DNA of 64,000 bases, taken from NCBI GenBank assembly GCA_001970955.1, contig MPUH01000023.1:94766-158765 (forward strand). Reading direction: 5' to 3'. The stretch comes from Stentor coeruleus. Lineage: Eukaryota > Ciliophora > Heterotrichea > Heterotrichida > Stentoridae. The translations under genes and the position numbers were made by a program. The notes under the pieces were generated by a model. It made no database searches. It was not told the DNA's origin and saw only the letters and a list, made by a program, of their open reading frames with translations. Shown here piece after piece: positions 31,617 through 44,667 of the stretch; within the stretch, counting starts at the first letter, position 1; every line of letters begins with the position of its first letter.

Positions 31617-34600
31617 ATGTTTGAAGGGATCCTAGAAAAAATGCTCCTAGCAAAGCTGGGGAAATACATAGTAGGTCTCGACAAGGATAATCTAAAAGTT
31701 GGGGTCTGGGGTGGGGATATTGCTCTAGAAAATGTCCACCTAAAGCCAAATGCTCTTCTCCTCCTCCAGCTTCCATTTCTCATAAAATTTGGTAAAATCG
31801 TAAAACTAGTCCTCAAAGTTCCATGGGCAAAACTATCAAGCGCTCCAGTTGAAGTAAGACTTGAAGGTCTTTACATAATAATCTCAAGCCAAGAGCAAAA
31901 TCAATGGGAATACAGTGAAGAAGGGGATATTATAAATAGAAAAGAACTTATAGAAGCCTATGAACAAAGACGTAAACAGTTACAAGAACAAAAGCTTTTA
32001 TCAGCAGAAGAAGAACTTAAAGAAAAAAGTTTCCTTGAAAAAATGACATCAAAAGTTATTGACAATTTAAAATTTACTATACAAGATATACATATTCGAT
32101 TAGAAAACAACCTTGATGGAAGGATATTTGCTGGTGGGATAACCTTAGAAAAAATAGAATGCTTTACGACTAATAGTGAATGGAATTCTGAGTTTACAGA
32201 TAGACATAAATCAGGTTCTGCGAATTTGTCTATATTTAAACTGTTGAGTGTTATATCTTTAGGGTTGTATTGGAAGACTGGTGAAGGAAGTTTTGATGTA
32301 GAAAACGATGAAGAGATTACAGAAAAGATGAAAGGGGCTATTTCTGATGGAAACCATGGAGATTATTTGATTGCCCCAAGTAAGTGATATTTAGTTAATG
32401 CTCAAGCTAAAATCATCCATAGTAGTGAGTTGATAAATTTTGAAGTACCTCAGTATATGTTTAATATTGAATTACCAGAGATTACAGTGATATATAAACA
32501 ATTGAATTTCCACGACACTGTCAAGTTATTTGAGTACTTTGCAGAATACCAGCAGTTTCTTTTGAAAATGTAAACCCTATATAGTGAAAATAGAAGAAAA
32601 TTCCAGATGATGATGCCGATAGAACGTACACCTCGTAACAGATGGAAAGGGGCGATAAAATGTATTGTTAGTACAATACGTCATCGTAAAGATCGTTCTG
32701 TAAACCATTTCGTCCCATCACCAGAAATAAGGAAATTCTATGAAGAAAGTTTTAAAATGCTTCATCGAAAACTTAAAAAAACCAACAAATGCGATGATGA
32801 ACAGTTATATAACAAAGTTATTCTTTTAACTAGTATGGAAAACCTTTATACCTGGGTATCGCATGTACAGTCTGTTATAGAAAAAGAAGCAAAAGTTCCA
32901 GAAAAAAAAGCAACAGGATTTGCAGGGTTGAAATTCTGGGAAAAAAAACCAGCTAATGAACCTGTAAAACAAGTCCCAGTCGAAGAATCATATGAGAAAA
33001 TCTTTTCAGAAATCGAAGCTATACCACTTCCTCAATATACCCTACTTCCAAAATCATATGCTCGTGTTAGATTATCTTTGAATTTAGGCTCTGGGGTTTT
33101 TAAATTACTTAAAACTTCACAAACCGGTGAAGAGTGTTTGATTTTTACATATTCACAACTTTTTGCATCAGCATCATTTAAAGTTGAAGGTATGGATGTT
33201 AATTTGTCTATGCAGGATTTATCTTTAAGTTCATATAGTGTTGGGGAGTTGAAAACTATAGTTAAAAAAGTTGACTGCGATGAACCTTTATGGAAACTAA
33301 ACTTTTGTGCTAAGCCTAATGATATGCTCGCCTGGCGGCTCGAGAATTATTTTCAGAGTTTAGAAATTGATTATAATCTAGACTTCCTCACAGTCCTTAT
33401 GTCATTTTTTGTAGTCCCTAAAACCCATGAATCAGCTAAAATAGTAGCCTGGGATACAATTAAAGGAATCCAAGATACAACTTCAGAAGCTCTTAGTGAT
33501 TTATTACATGGAGAATCTGTATATGAACTCAAATTCTATAGTGCCGCACCAAAAATCCGTTTTGACTCTCCAACTAAACAAGGTGAGTTTTTCCTTAGCC
33601 TTGGGGATATACTAGTCCAAAATCAACAAACTGAAGACCATTATGAAGATTTTAAAGTCCATCTAAGTTCTTTAGGACTTAAATATAAAGACAACTCAGG
33701 TTTTGAAGTTGATGTTGTAACTGAATTCGAGATTTCTAGTCTAGCGAAAATCCTCAAGTCTAAATACAAACTTAAACCTAAACAACCAGAACCAGAGATT
33801 ATTATCGAATCCAGTCTGCCTAAACTTGAAATGTTCTGGAATTCATCAATTTACAATCAACTCCAACGATTACCTGAATTATTTGATTATGATATCCCAC
33901 CACAACCTTTATCATCAGAATGTAAATTCTCAGGTAATGTGCAAAAACTCACTACTGGCCTTCATGCTTGGAAAGATTATAAAGCTGCTCTAGTAAGTAG
34001 TTATTTATACTTTTTTACCTCAGAATCTTATACAAATTCTTCAAGTAGTTTTTTTTATATAAAAGATTGCAGCCTTGACGATGTATCTTCTGAGTTAAAT
34101 AAAGATTATTGCCTTAAACTCCATAATATTTATGGTGAATGCATATTTTCAGTTGATTCGAAAATGCAATTAGAACAATGGAAATTTGTCCTTCATGAAA
34201 CTATAAACGAATATGAAAGTAGAACAAGTATGGCAGCTAAAAAAATAACAACACCAAGTCAGACTATTATATTAAAATACTCATTCCAAGCATCAAAAAC
34301 TATTATACACTTGACAAATGATAAAAATGAAACTACCGCAGAAATATCATTATCAGGTATGCAAAGCTCAATTATTGTTAGAGAATGCGAGCAAACATTT
34401 GATGGAACTTTAGGACATATGGAAATATCAGAAGGGATAAATTCACGTTTTTCTAAACTTTTTGCTAGTAAAGAAACCCAAGATTTGATAAGTTTAAATT
34501 TTCAACATATAAATTCAAAGTCAGAAAATTATCAAGGTAAAGATTTTATCATGAATCTTAAATGTGGCGAAGTTGAAGTAAACTGGAATTACAATCTAAT

Positions 34601-37600
34601 GGTCGAAGTTTTGAACTTTTTCCAATTCGCTGAATATTCTGACCCAAAAAGCATAATAGAAGAAAAAGTTGGCACAGTAGATAAAAACCATATTCTTTTA
34701 GATTTTAATATCGATATCCAAGATGTGACGATTTACCTTAACAACAATAAAACACAAGTTACAATTGCTGGGATTTCAGCCAAAAACTTTTCATCAAATT
34801 TCCTTATGCAAAATGAAGGGTATTTTTTAAAAGGAACTCTTGGGAATCTTGAGATTTCTGAGCTGACAAACTACCCAGCAACATCTTTAGGTAAGGAAAT
34901 TATCCCATTTAAACTGTTTTCTGTAAGTGAAAATAATAGTTTGATGAATTTCTCGATAATAATTTTTTCAGATAACAATAAAGATCGCGATGAAGATATT
35001 TCAAGTATAGTTGAAGTTGAACTTAGTTCTGTTAGTATTGTTTATTTACATCAACCTATTATGAGAATTGTTGATTATTTAAATTATCATGTACTTGGGG
35101 TTTTTGATATACAGAATAGATTAAAGAATATTGATATGTTAGGATGTATGATAAAAAGAAAGATTTTTGAAGAGAAATTAGGTTTTACATCAATATCTGT
35201 GAAGATTCAAAACCCTATTATGATCATCCCTCCACGACCTGGGTATACTAATTTCTTTGCTTTGAATCTTGGGATAATCACAATTAAAAACCGTTTGGAA
35301 AAAGCGAATAATCCTGGATGGGTGGATATTTTTAGTATACAAATGGCTGATGTTAATATTTTTAGCACAAGTGGACAGATTGCCGAAGAGTTTGATGTCA
35401 ACTTGGAAGTTAGGAGGAAGTTATTGACAACAAAACACTTGGAGATCCCAGGATTAGATAAAGCATATAGGATTTATGGGAAATGTAATGGAATTAAAAT
35501 GGACTTATCACAACGAGATTATAATCTTATTATAAGAACTGCTGATTTAAACATTTTATATGATGATCAATTAGAAAGTTATATTAGTCCAAGTTATAAA
35601 TATCAAGAACATATACCTGGAGAGTTTATAACAGCTGATTTTGATATAACTTTAATATCAATACTTTTTACTTTAGAAAAAATTCCTATAGCCGAACTTT
35701 TATGTTTAAACAATACAATACAAATTATTAAATATAATGATACGACTATAGAATTCAATCTTAAAGCACCAAATGCTATAGGGTTAATAGGTGAGAATTC
35801 GGTTAAAAGTACTGATGCGAATTTTAAACAGATGGCAGATGAGGTTTTTGCTGTGTCTTATGATTCTTTATGTGATTTTTATGATTATTCCGATTTCTGT
35901 AGATTAAAATATATACTTTTTGGCCCAATTTCTAATCAACATGAAACAATACTTAATGTCCATCTAAGAACAGATTTGCAATCAACTAAAGATATAAAGG
36001 TCGATATTGGATATATAAGGATAAATTTCCATTTGTCTATGTTTAATCAGATTTTAGCTTATGTTACTGCTGGTATTCCAAATTATGCAGCATCAGTTGA
36101 GGATCCACAGGATTATATTAAAAGATATAGACCAAAATCATTTATGCTAGAAAAAGAAGCTCTTGATAAATACTTCGCCCCTAAAATTATCGCAAGTTGT
36201 AATTTGACTAAAAGTTTTATAGTCTTACCTTCATTTAGAAAACTTAAAACCCTAGTCGCATATGCTGATTTAAATTATTTGTATATAAGAGAAAGTGAAG
36301 GTACTGAAGGACCAGATATAATAAATCGTTTGATGCTTGAGAACTTTCAGATTTTTCACTCAAAATACGAAGAACTTTTAAACTATCTTGGCCTACAACC
36401 AAAACGTAAAGTTTTAGAACCCATGCAGTTTATCTTTGAAACCAAAGAGTCAAAAAAATCTCGTATGATAACAGAAAACTATGTAATTGGTTCATTAAAA
36501 TGTGCTCTTTCATACAGAGATTTAATGTTAATCCAAAGTTCATATCGTTTTCAAGAAGAAATGTTAAATGAAGATAACACAGTAATCAAAACCCTAGAAG
36601 GGTTTTCAAATATCCAAGTTTTAGAAGATAAAGTTCGAAGGAATTCAGGAAGTGTTTTATTAGATTTTATATCATACGACAAGAAAACTTTTTATTCATT
36701 CGCAGGTCTTAATATAATCCTTATAAATGATGCTCTTACAGCATATACCCCAATATTAGATTTTACTATAGCTATTGGGGATAAAGTTCTAACAAAAAGT
36801 ATTATTGATGGTGATTCATCTTTTTTAGGTACTCTACAGATCTGGTGTAATTATTATAACCCAATTGTTGATGATTGGGAACCATTTATTGAAGGATTTC
36901 ATTTAGATATAGAAATTGTGTCAAAAAAAGGGTCAAGTATCCAAACACAATATGTTTTATCTGTAAACTCAGAGTATTTAAATGTGAATTTCTCTGAAGT
37001 GATGATAAAAAATTTACAAGATATTTTTGAAGTTTGGGATTCTAACTCAATTGAATGCTCTGATGTAATTTCTCATTTCCAGATAAGAAATGAAACAGGA
37101 TATTCGATACTTGTTCAATATAAATATACTAGTGATATTAGTGTTATTGAAAATGGAAATACTGTTGATCATATTGTTGATTATTATACTAGAGATAAAA
37201 ATCCATGGAAAAGTGACTCGATTACTGTATCGATTTTCCCTGGGGATTTCCAACCACCAAAATTAAGAATTAAAACGAATAAGGTTCAGAGTAGTAGTTG
37301 TCATTCTGGTATGCAATATGTTGTTGTTGATGTTGAATTGTGTGCAACTAGAAAAACACTTACTGTTAGAAGTCCTGTGGTTATAGAAAATAATACAAAT
37401 GTTGAAGTAAAGTTTATGTTTCATAAAAGTAAAAAGTCTGAAATTCGTGAATGTCTGCCTGGGAAAACTTGTCCGGTGCCTTATGATTTTATATTAGGTA
37501 GCATGGCAATAGAAATCTATGAATGCCGTTCAAACAGCTTATTAAATCTTGAAGACCTGTGGAAAAAAGGTAAAAACAACTTAACTGAAGTCATTGTTGG

Positions 37601-40600
37601 GGATATCCACCTTTGTCTTTTCTATAAAATCTCTAAAAACAACTCAAAAAAACGCACTCTCTACATAAAACCTACTCTTCTCATCCATAACTGCCTTCCT
37701 TGCCAACTAAGTCTCCGTGTCTACAACAATCGTCCATCTAAATTTGATGAAATCCTAATCAATCAAAGTGAAAAAATTGAAAACTATCTCTACAGCTTAA
37801 ATTCCGACCTTGCATTCAGTATTGGCATTGATGGGTTTTCACGAAGTAACGTTTTCCCATTATTAAACCCCAAACATCCAACAACAAAAATAAAAATCGC
37901 AGATCGTAAACAACAAGAATTAACAGTTTTCATACATCGTATTCAAGATGGGACAAATTCATTTATGTTTTATGTTTCTCAAGTATTTATAAACAATAGT
38001 CTTAATCCAATAGCATTTTATCATAAACAAGATTCTTCACTTAGATTATTACCAGGACAAAATTTTATTAATACAGTACTTCCTAGTAATACAACAAATA
38101 AAATACTTATTGGTCTTGGAAATACTAAATCTAGATCTGTAAAAATTGATACTGTTGGGATTAAAGATATTATTGAACTTATTGGGGATACAACACCTGC
38201 TGGATTATCAGCTAAATATCAATATACATTAGATGTCCAGATAACAAAAGTTCTTTATAGTGAAATGGTTTATACAAAAGTTGTAGTTATATCACCGAGA
38301 TTTCTTGTTGTTAATAATATGAGACATCATTTAATGTTTGCTCAATCTAATCTTTTACAGTATGGGATTAATATACAACCTGGGATGAGGCTACCTTTTC
38401 ATTGGACTGATAAGGATTGTAAGGAATTGGTTAGGATTAAAGGTAAAGGAGAAGAATGGGCATGGAGTGGACCTTTTCCTATTGATAACCTTGGGTCATT
38501 TACTGTCCAATCAAAAAACAAATCCGAACTCTCATCATTTCTTATGATAAAAGTTGATATAAAAATAATCTCCACAACAGCTCATGTCATTTTTGAAGAA
38601 GAACTTATACCCCAAGCTTCATACAGACTAGAAAATAACTCAAGCAATTTCTCTTTAGTTATATATCAACAAGGATACCCAGAAGATTCAAGATACATAA
38701 ACTCCATGTCATCATGTCTATTTACATGGTCTGATCATATGCATTCTCATGAAGTAATAATCGAATTCCTTTTAGGTAAAACTTTTGAATTAAGTAAAGA
38801 TACAAATAGTATGTATAAAATCAATCTTGATAAACTAAACCAATTTTTCCGAATCAAAATCAAAGATGCACCAAAAGATTTCGATATTTTATATGCAAGT
38901 GTATACAACGAAGGTCCATCTAGGGTGTTAAAATTTAGTGATATGCTTATGAAAAACCCAAAAGATAAGCCAGATGTGATTTTAGCATATTACAATATTA
39001 CAATACCAAAACTAGGTATTTCAGTTATTGAACATGTTAAACATAAAAGTAAAGAACTTTTTTATTTGACTTTAAACCAGATAGTTTTATTAGCTCAGAA
39101 TACAGAAAAACAGTATAAAGCTGAATTAATAATTAAAGATATACAAGGAGATAATCAGATGAGCCCAGATGCGATTTACCCTGTATTCATCCATGCAGCT
39201 GAAAGTTCGATAAGAAATATGTTACATATGTGCACAGTATTAAACAAAAATGCTAGTGATAATTGTTATAACTTTGAAACCTTTGAATTCCTTCTACAAA
39301 CTTTATGTTTAAAAATCGACACAGTTGGGCTGAGTAAAATACTTGAAATGGGAAATAGATTATTTTTAAAAGAACAAAGCACAGAAGATTTATCTTTAGT
39401 AATCAAAGAGTTCAATGATTCTTTTAACAAAACAGAAACTGACTTGCAATTGAGTAAAACTTATTATTTTTCATTCCTTAAAATCCACCCAATAAAAATC
39501 ATAGTCTCACATATTCCAATTAAAGATGATAGTATAAAATCAGATATGCTTTCTGGGATTGGGTCTTTTGGTATTGCTTTATCAACAATCGAAGCAGCTC
39601 CTGTGAAATTTTACTCAATCCAACTCTCTGATGTTTTTGCTTCAGAAAAACGTTTAAAAGAGTCTTTAAAAAGTCATTATAAAAACCAGTTAATGAATGA
39701 GTTTTATTCACTTATTGGGCATTCTAATATACTTGGTAATCCTATTGGTTTACTTAGAGATCTTGGTACTGGAGTTGCTGATTTTTTCTATGAACCTGCA
39801 CAAGGAATTGTTAATGGACCTATAAGTGCTACAGAAGGTTTAATTAAAGGAACACATTCTTTATTAAAAAATACTGTAACTGGTACTTTTGGCACAGTTT
39901 CTAAATTGACTAGTTCATTGACAAATGGTTTAGCTGTTTTAACACAAGATAAAGATTATATGAATGAAAGGCAAATTGATATGGCAAAAAACAAACCTTC
40001 TAATGTTGTGTCGGGTGTTGGACTTGGCATGTTGTCATTTATTAAAAATATTGGACAAGGAATAACTGGTGTTGTTACAGAACCAATTAAAGGGTTTAAA
40101 AAAGATAGTGTTGGGGGGATGGTTAAAGGGTCGATTAAAGGGATTGGTGGACTTGTTGTAAAACCTATTGCTGGAGCTTTAGATATGGTAAGTCGATCTG
40201 CAGAGGGTATAAAGAATACAGCTAGTATGTTTGATAAAACCACAGAATATTATAAAGAACGTTTACCAAGAGTTATTTATGGTTCTTCTCATTTGATTCA
40301 AGTTTATAACATTTTTGATTCAGGGATAATCGATTTGTTATATAAAATCAAAAAGAATAAATATATGGATAAAGAATTTTTAGAACAGATACATGGAGAA
40401 GATCTAGAAGGTCGAAATATTGTCATGGTTTTTTTTACTGATCTTACTATGTATATAAATATTAATAAGCAACAGATAATGTGGAAAATTCAATATGTTG
40501 ATATTAGAGCTATTGATATTTATAGAGAAATACTTTATATTAAAGCTTTGAAAAAGAAAAAAGAAATTATGCTTAAAGTGGAGTTTAGGAATAGTAGTAA

Positions 40601-40655
40601 TATTTCTGCTATAGAAAAAAAGTTACTGAGTTTATTGCAGTTTACTAAGAATTAA
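31617..40655 (+). CDS. VPS13: VPS13 bridge-like lipid transfer protein, three exons
   Basis: Bulk phospholipid transfer protein at membrane contact sites. Two 15-nt introns (32380-32394, 32570-32584) join exons of 763, 175 and 8071 nt into 3002 aa, close to the usual VPS13 length. Domains: chorein N-terminus (1-110, starting MFEGILEKMLLAKLGKYI), long beta-groove body, a PH-like insert at about 755-855 (WKDYKAALVSSYLYFF ... LEQWKFVL), an adaptor-binding region with FLVVNNMRHHLMF near 2215, an ATG2_C-like amphipathic block at about 2700-2770 (PIGLLRDLGTGVADFFYEP) and a C-terminal PH-like end. The internal PH insert is not in the animal paralogues I know well. Reading through intron 1 stops the frame at once, so splicing is required. 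Confidence 0.95.
32380..32394 (+). other. 15-nt intron 1, VPS13
   Basis: GTAAGTGATATTTAG, phase 1; retention gives AGT AAG TGA. Confidence 0.95.
32570..32584 (+). other. 15-nt intron 2, VPS13
   Basis: GTAAACCCTATATAG, phase 2; retention gives ATG TAA. Confidence 0.95.
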
Positions 40656-40969
40656 TAGGTTAATATAAGAGTTTTTTTATGAGGTTTAGATTGATTTTTA
40701 TGGTTTTGATATGAAAAAAGTGTTTTGGTAAGAAGAGAGATTTTGGAGAAGATTAGAGAAAATTTTATTGACCAATTATGATGTTTTCATAGCTCTAGGA
40801 GTTAAGTTATATGAAAACTGTATATTTCCATTCGTATCACTTTTAAGCATTATCCCACTCCTCTCTAGCTTATCTTCATAATATCTTTTAAGAATTATAT
40901 TTTTCTCAACAGTTCTTCAGTAATTTCCAAAAAAATATTAGATTAATTTTGTTATTAAAATCTTAAAAA
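40656..40969. other. Intergenic gap between convergent genes
   Basis: G/T-rich on the + strand for the first 170 nt, C/T/A-rich for the rest. Presumably the 3' ends of both genes; no terminator motif recognised. Confidence 0.5.
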
Positions 40970-43300
40970 CTATCTATGACTAACCCCACATTTTAACCCA
41001 AAGAATGAAGTGGTATTAAGACTTATTTTTGCCATTGAAGTTTGCGATTCCCCAACTTTCTTATTTTCTTTGAACAGTTGTGTTCTAAAACTCTCCAAAT
41101 CATTAATATCCCCATTAAAAAGAAACATACCTGCAGATTCGTTTATATTTTTCATTCTCTTGCCGAGTAACTGAAGTTCAGCATCAACTTCTTCTTCACT
41201 CTTATTAAGCATATTTTCACACTCAGACATAAAATTAATATTAATTCTCTGAGCATTTTCACTTTTTGGAGTATAAATTGCCCAGGATTCAGCATAAGTT
41301 CTACAATTTATTCTCCTTATGTAATGTACAAGTTCATGAAATATCGTTAATAGCATTGCTGCTTGGCTGTCAAGTTTATTAGGTTTTAACAATTTACAAA
41401 AAGGTTTTACATAAATTTTTTGATTATAAGTAGCCAGTCCATATAACGAAGGTGGCATTTGTAAAACATAAACCTGATTTATCGCGTTGGTTATAATATT
41501 AGTAAACTCAATTAAATCTATTTTTTCATTTAAATATTTTTCTTCTTCTAAATTATTTACTTCATAATTTTCTTCTTCAAGATTATCATTCGTTGCAATT
41601 TCTGGGCTTTTTAATTTGCTTGTGTTTTCTAAATACTTAGCAAGAATTTTTAATACAGGTTTTTTTGTCAAGAATTTTTTTATCTTTTCTATTAACATAT
41701 TATTTTCTCTTAAAAATTCAACATCTTTGCAATTTAAAGGATTTGAATTGTCGCTTGGGAAGAAAAAAAACCAATCGCTTTGATATGCTAAAGAAATTAA
41801 TCCAAAAAGAAATGTATCTTTTTTGAGTTTATTTTCCTCTTTTAAAAAATTTTCAATAATTTCATCGTAATGTGGTGGCGAGGAATTGTTTTCAATTATT
41901 GCATCAATTATTCCTTCTGCACATCCATAATTACTAGACATGTCTTTATGAAAAATATAAAAGAATGAAACCAAACCTTCTTCGTATTTAATATCTTCTG
42001 AATCACATCTAGAAGCGTAAAATAAGTTATTACCCTTTAGAAAAATTTCTTGCATATCATGAAGCCTTGATAAAGTATATTTTTTAATTATATCTGCTAT
42101 TTCATTTTTTACTTTATTGTATTCACGGCATCTTGCTTGATACAGTATTTCCTTTTGTTCTTCTTCTTCCAAATCCAAAGGTCTTCTTATTATATTAGAT
42201 GGAGGCTCATTACCAAATATTTTTCTTATTCTATTATTGAAACTAAATATTTTTGAATGAATCATATATATAGTATCTAAAAAATAATCACAACATTGTA
42301 TAAACTCTTGCACTGCAATTTTTTCCGCATTAGCAACTTCTGTATTAATCAGTAAATCAGGCTTTATCATTTCTTGTTTATTTTTTATTTGATTCCAGGG
42401 AGTATATAGTTTTCGGGTGATATTTTTATAACAGCTTCTTTTACTTGAAACTGTTTTTAAGCATGAAGATAATACATCTTTCAATTGTTTACTCATAATT
42501 TTTTCATCAATGTTTAGAGAGAAAGCTATTCGTGTTTTATTTTTGACTTTAAATGAAGGGTCAAAAATTCTTTCAACCCAAACCATTCGATCTTGTAAAT
42601 TTAAGTTTACGCTAATCTCGAATAGTGATAAACTGAGGAGGCCAAAAGAAAAAGAGCTTGCAGATAGTAAGCTAATAATATTAATCAACGTTTGCTTGCT
42701 TTCAAAATTTTTCAATATCCTCAGTTCTGGAGCTAAGAATTCGTCTTTTGCTAATTGAATAACATCAATAATTTTTTTTTTTTTAACATATCTTTTAGTC
42801 CAAAAGTGATCTCCTATCAAAATTTCTCTCTCTTCTGTAAAATAAATAAAATCTTGATTTAGACAAACATTATAAATTTCTTTTTGTTGCATTTCTAATA
42901 ATTTCTGTGCTAATTTTAATAGAACTTCAATCTTTAAATTTTCATCTTGACAGTTTGCTATATCTTTAAAAGTATTTTTATATCTTCTAGTGATTAAAGT
43001 GTATTCAATTTTTGTTTTAAATTCTTTTATTATAAAACAGTAAAGGACTTGAGAATATGAAATGCATTCTAGATTAATCCATTCTACTTCTTCAGTAATA
43101 AACTCATTAACAATAATTGGAGATCCAACAAATTTTCTTATAATATACTTAAACTCGTTATCCTGATATCCTTTAAAATAAGATAATTCTAACTCTTTGA
43201 ATACTTCTGTGCTTATCAATTCACCTTGAGCAATCGAATCGGGAAATTCACTTAACTGATATCCAGTATTTTGCCTTATTGTATCACTATAATAATCCAT
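40970..43300 (-). CDS. Probable pseudokinase fused to HExxH metallopeptidase-like domain
   Basis: A 776-aa protein. Residues 40-300 follow a protein-kinase fold pattern: beta3-like FKYIIRKFVG, an alphaC-like helix, hinge-like LYCFIIKEF, an APE-like LAPEL (189-193). However, the HRD position reads as VCLNQD-like and the DFG position as IGDHFW (162-167), so catalysis is doubtful. A long helical linker follows. Near the end, FHELVHYIRR contains HELVH (655-659), a zincin motif, with Glu721 in ESAGMFLF as a candidate third zinc ligand. Both assignments are by eye. A GTTAG...TAG 15-mer overlaps the stop and could be a further intron altering only the last residues. Confidence 0.65.
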   Translation of the reverse strand: MDYYSDTIRQNTGYQLSEFPDSIAQGELISTEVFKELELSYFKGYQDNEFKYIIRKFVGSPIIVNEFITEEVEWINLECISYSQVLYCFIIKEFKTKIEYTLITRRYKNTFKDIANCQDENLKIEVLLKLAQKLLEMQQKEIYNVCLNQDFIYFTEEREILIGDHFWTKRYVKKKKIIDVIQLAKDEFLAPELRILKNFESKQTLINIISLLSASSFSFGLLSLSLFEISVNLNLQDRMVWVERIFDPSFKVKNKTRIAFSLNIDEKIMSKQLKDVLSSCLKTVSSKRSCYKNITRKLYTPWNQIKNKQEMIKPDLLINTEVANAEKIAVQEFIQCCDYFLDTIYMIHSKIFSFNNRIRKIFGNEPPSNIIRRPLDLEEEEQKEILYQARCREYNKVKNEIADIIKKYTLSRLHDMQEIFLKGNNLFYASRCDSEDIKYEEGLVSFFYIFHKDMSSNYGCAEGIIDAIIENNSSPPHYDEIIENFLKEENKLKKDTFLFGLISLAYQSDWFFFFPSDNSNPLNCKDVEFLRENNMLIEKIKKFLTKKPVLKILAKYLENTSKLKSPEIATNDNLEEENYEVNNLEEEKYLNEKIDLIEFTNIITNAINQVYVLQMPPSLYGLATYNQKIYVKPFCKLLKPNKLDSQAAMLLTIFHELVHYIRRINCRTYAESWAIYTPKSENAQRININFMSECENMLNKSEEEVDAELQLLGKRMKNINESAGMFLFNGDINDLESFRTQLFKENKKVGESQTSMAKISLNTTSFFGLKCGVSHR

Positions 43301-43483
43301 TGTTATTAATAATACAATATCCTAATTTAGGGGCCTAATATGAAAAATTCAATAAACCTAATAACTCAATACAAATCTTATACCTAAAAAAAAAATAATC
43401 ATAAATCATCCTAAACTTATTCTAAAATCATCAAATCATGATAGCCCAGGACACCCAAACTTTTAAATTAATAAAATTACTCT

Positions 43484-44080
43484 TTATTTAAATCTTTTCT
43501 TAATCAAATCCTTCATCTTCCAGGTTTTTTTAACACCCTTACTTTTTTTTCCCGATTTCTTTTTCTTCCACGTGCTAGACATTCTTCTCACATTATCTAC
43601 TTCAACATCAGCATCTGGCAAATGTCCTCGTTCCAAACTTGCCGAATGATGAGTTGAAGCAGCAGATCTAGTAAGCCTAGTAGACAAATAAGTTGAATCA
43701 ATTTTCAAATCTTTTTCTTTAACAATACGTTTATTGCTATTAAGCATAAGTTTTGGATCAAATTCCATACAATTGCCAACCATATAATACCCATTATTTG
43801 CCGTGTTTTTTTGATTATGAAATTCTCTATATGGACTTCCACTTCTTATTTTTGGCCTAAATAATTCTGGACTATATGACCCTGGACCTACTCTATAACC
43901 TGTACGTTTTGCTAGATTATCATATGCGATAAACCTTTTTTCAAAAGCAAAAGTGCACTTTTTAGGATCACCTTTTGGAGAACGGAAAGCTAATGAACGT
44001 CCATCGTATGTTCCCCGAGCATCATATGAGAGAGGAGTTTTTTCTTTTGTACTACGGAATTGAAGGAGTGTTGGTCTCAT
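43484..44080 (-). CDS. SHIPPO-like (PGPGxY) protein
   Basis: A 198-aa basic protein containing YRVGPGSYSPELF at about residues 61-73, the SHIPPO/STPGR signature of microtubule-associated and ciliary inner-lumen proteins such as ODF3 relatives. Only one clear repeat is present, with weaker ones such as SYDARGTYDG upstream. The C-terminus is Lys-rich. An axonemal role is inferred from the motif. Confidence 0.6.
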   Translation of the reverse strand: MRPTLLQFRSTKEKTPLSYDARGTYDGRSLAFRSPKGDPKKCTFAFEKRFIAYDNLAKRTGYRVGPGSYSPELFRPKIRSGSPYREFHNQKNTANNGYYMVGNCMEFDPKLMLNSNKRIVKEKDLKIDSTYLSTRLTRSAASTHHSASLERGHLPDADVEVDNVRRMSSTWKKKKSGKKSKGVKKTWKMKDLIKKRFK

Positions 44081-44667
44081 TTATTATTTTACATTTTTTT
44101 TTATGAGTTTTGCTGTTAGAAATGTTTTTGGTTTAAAAAACATGTTTTGAAGATAATGGGTTTTGAATTTTATGAGATTTTTTGTTGGAAGATTAGATTG
44201 TGTGGGATGAAGATGTTGAAGAGGTTTTAGGAAGAGATTGTAGTAAGGGTTAGAGATTTTTTTGGTTTTTGGAGAAAGAGATTGTGAGATGTATGGTTTA
44301 TTGATATTATGATAGTTTTTATAGTATATAATTATTAGTTTAGGTATTAATGTATTATATTTTCTTAGACAACCCTTCGCATACTACATTTTATAGTTAA
44401 TATTAAACCTATCTCTGTCAATATTATCCTAAAAATAAACATTATACCAACTTTCACTAATTATATTCCATATAACTTAATTCCTCATAGCCTACACCAA
44501 ATACATTTTTCATACAAAAAAATATTATCCTTATCCCAACATTTTCTTAACATCATTCTCCCTAATCTATACCTAAATATCTTCACATCATTAATAAATA
44601 CATTTCTATTCCACATCATAACAATTTCTTCTACCCTTAAGACTTCTTTAATAATCTAACCTAATAA
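44081..44667. promoter_or_regulatory. Divergent promoter gap with sharp skew switch
   Basis: The clearest example in the window. 44081-44330 is G/T-rich on the + strand with hardly any C; 44370-44660 is C/A/T-rich with hardly any G. It must hold both promoters; no named element seen. Confidence 0.45.
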
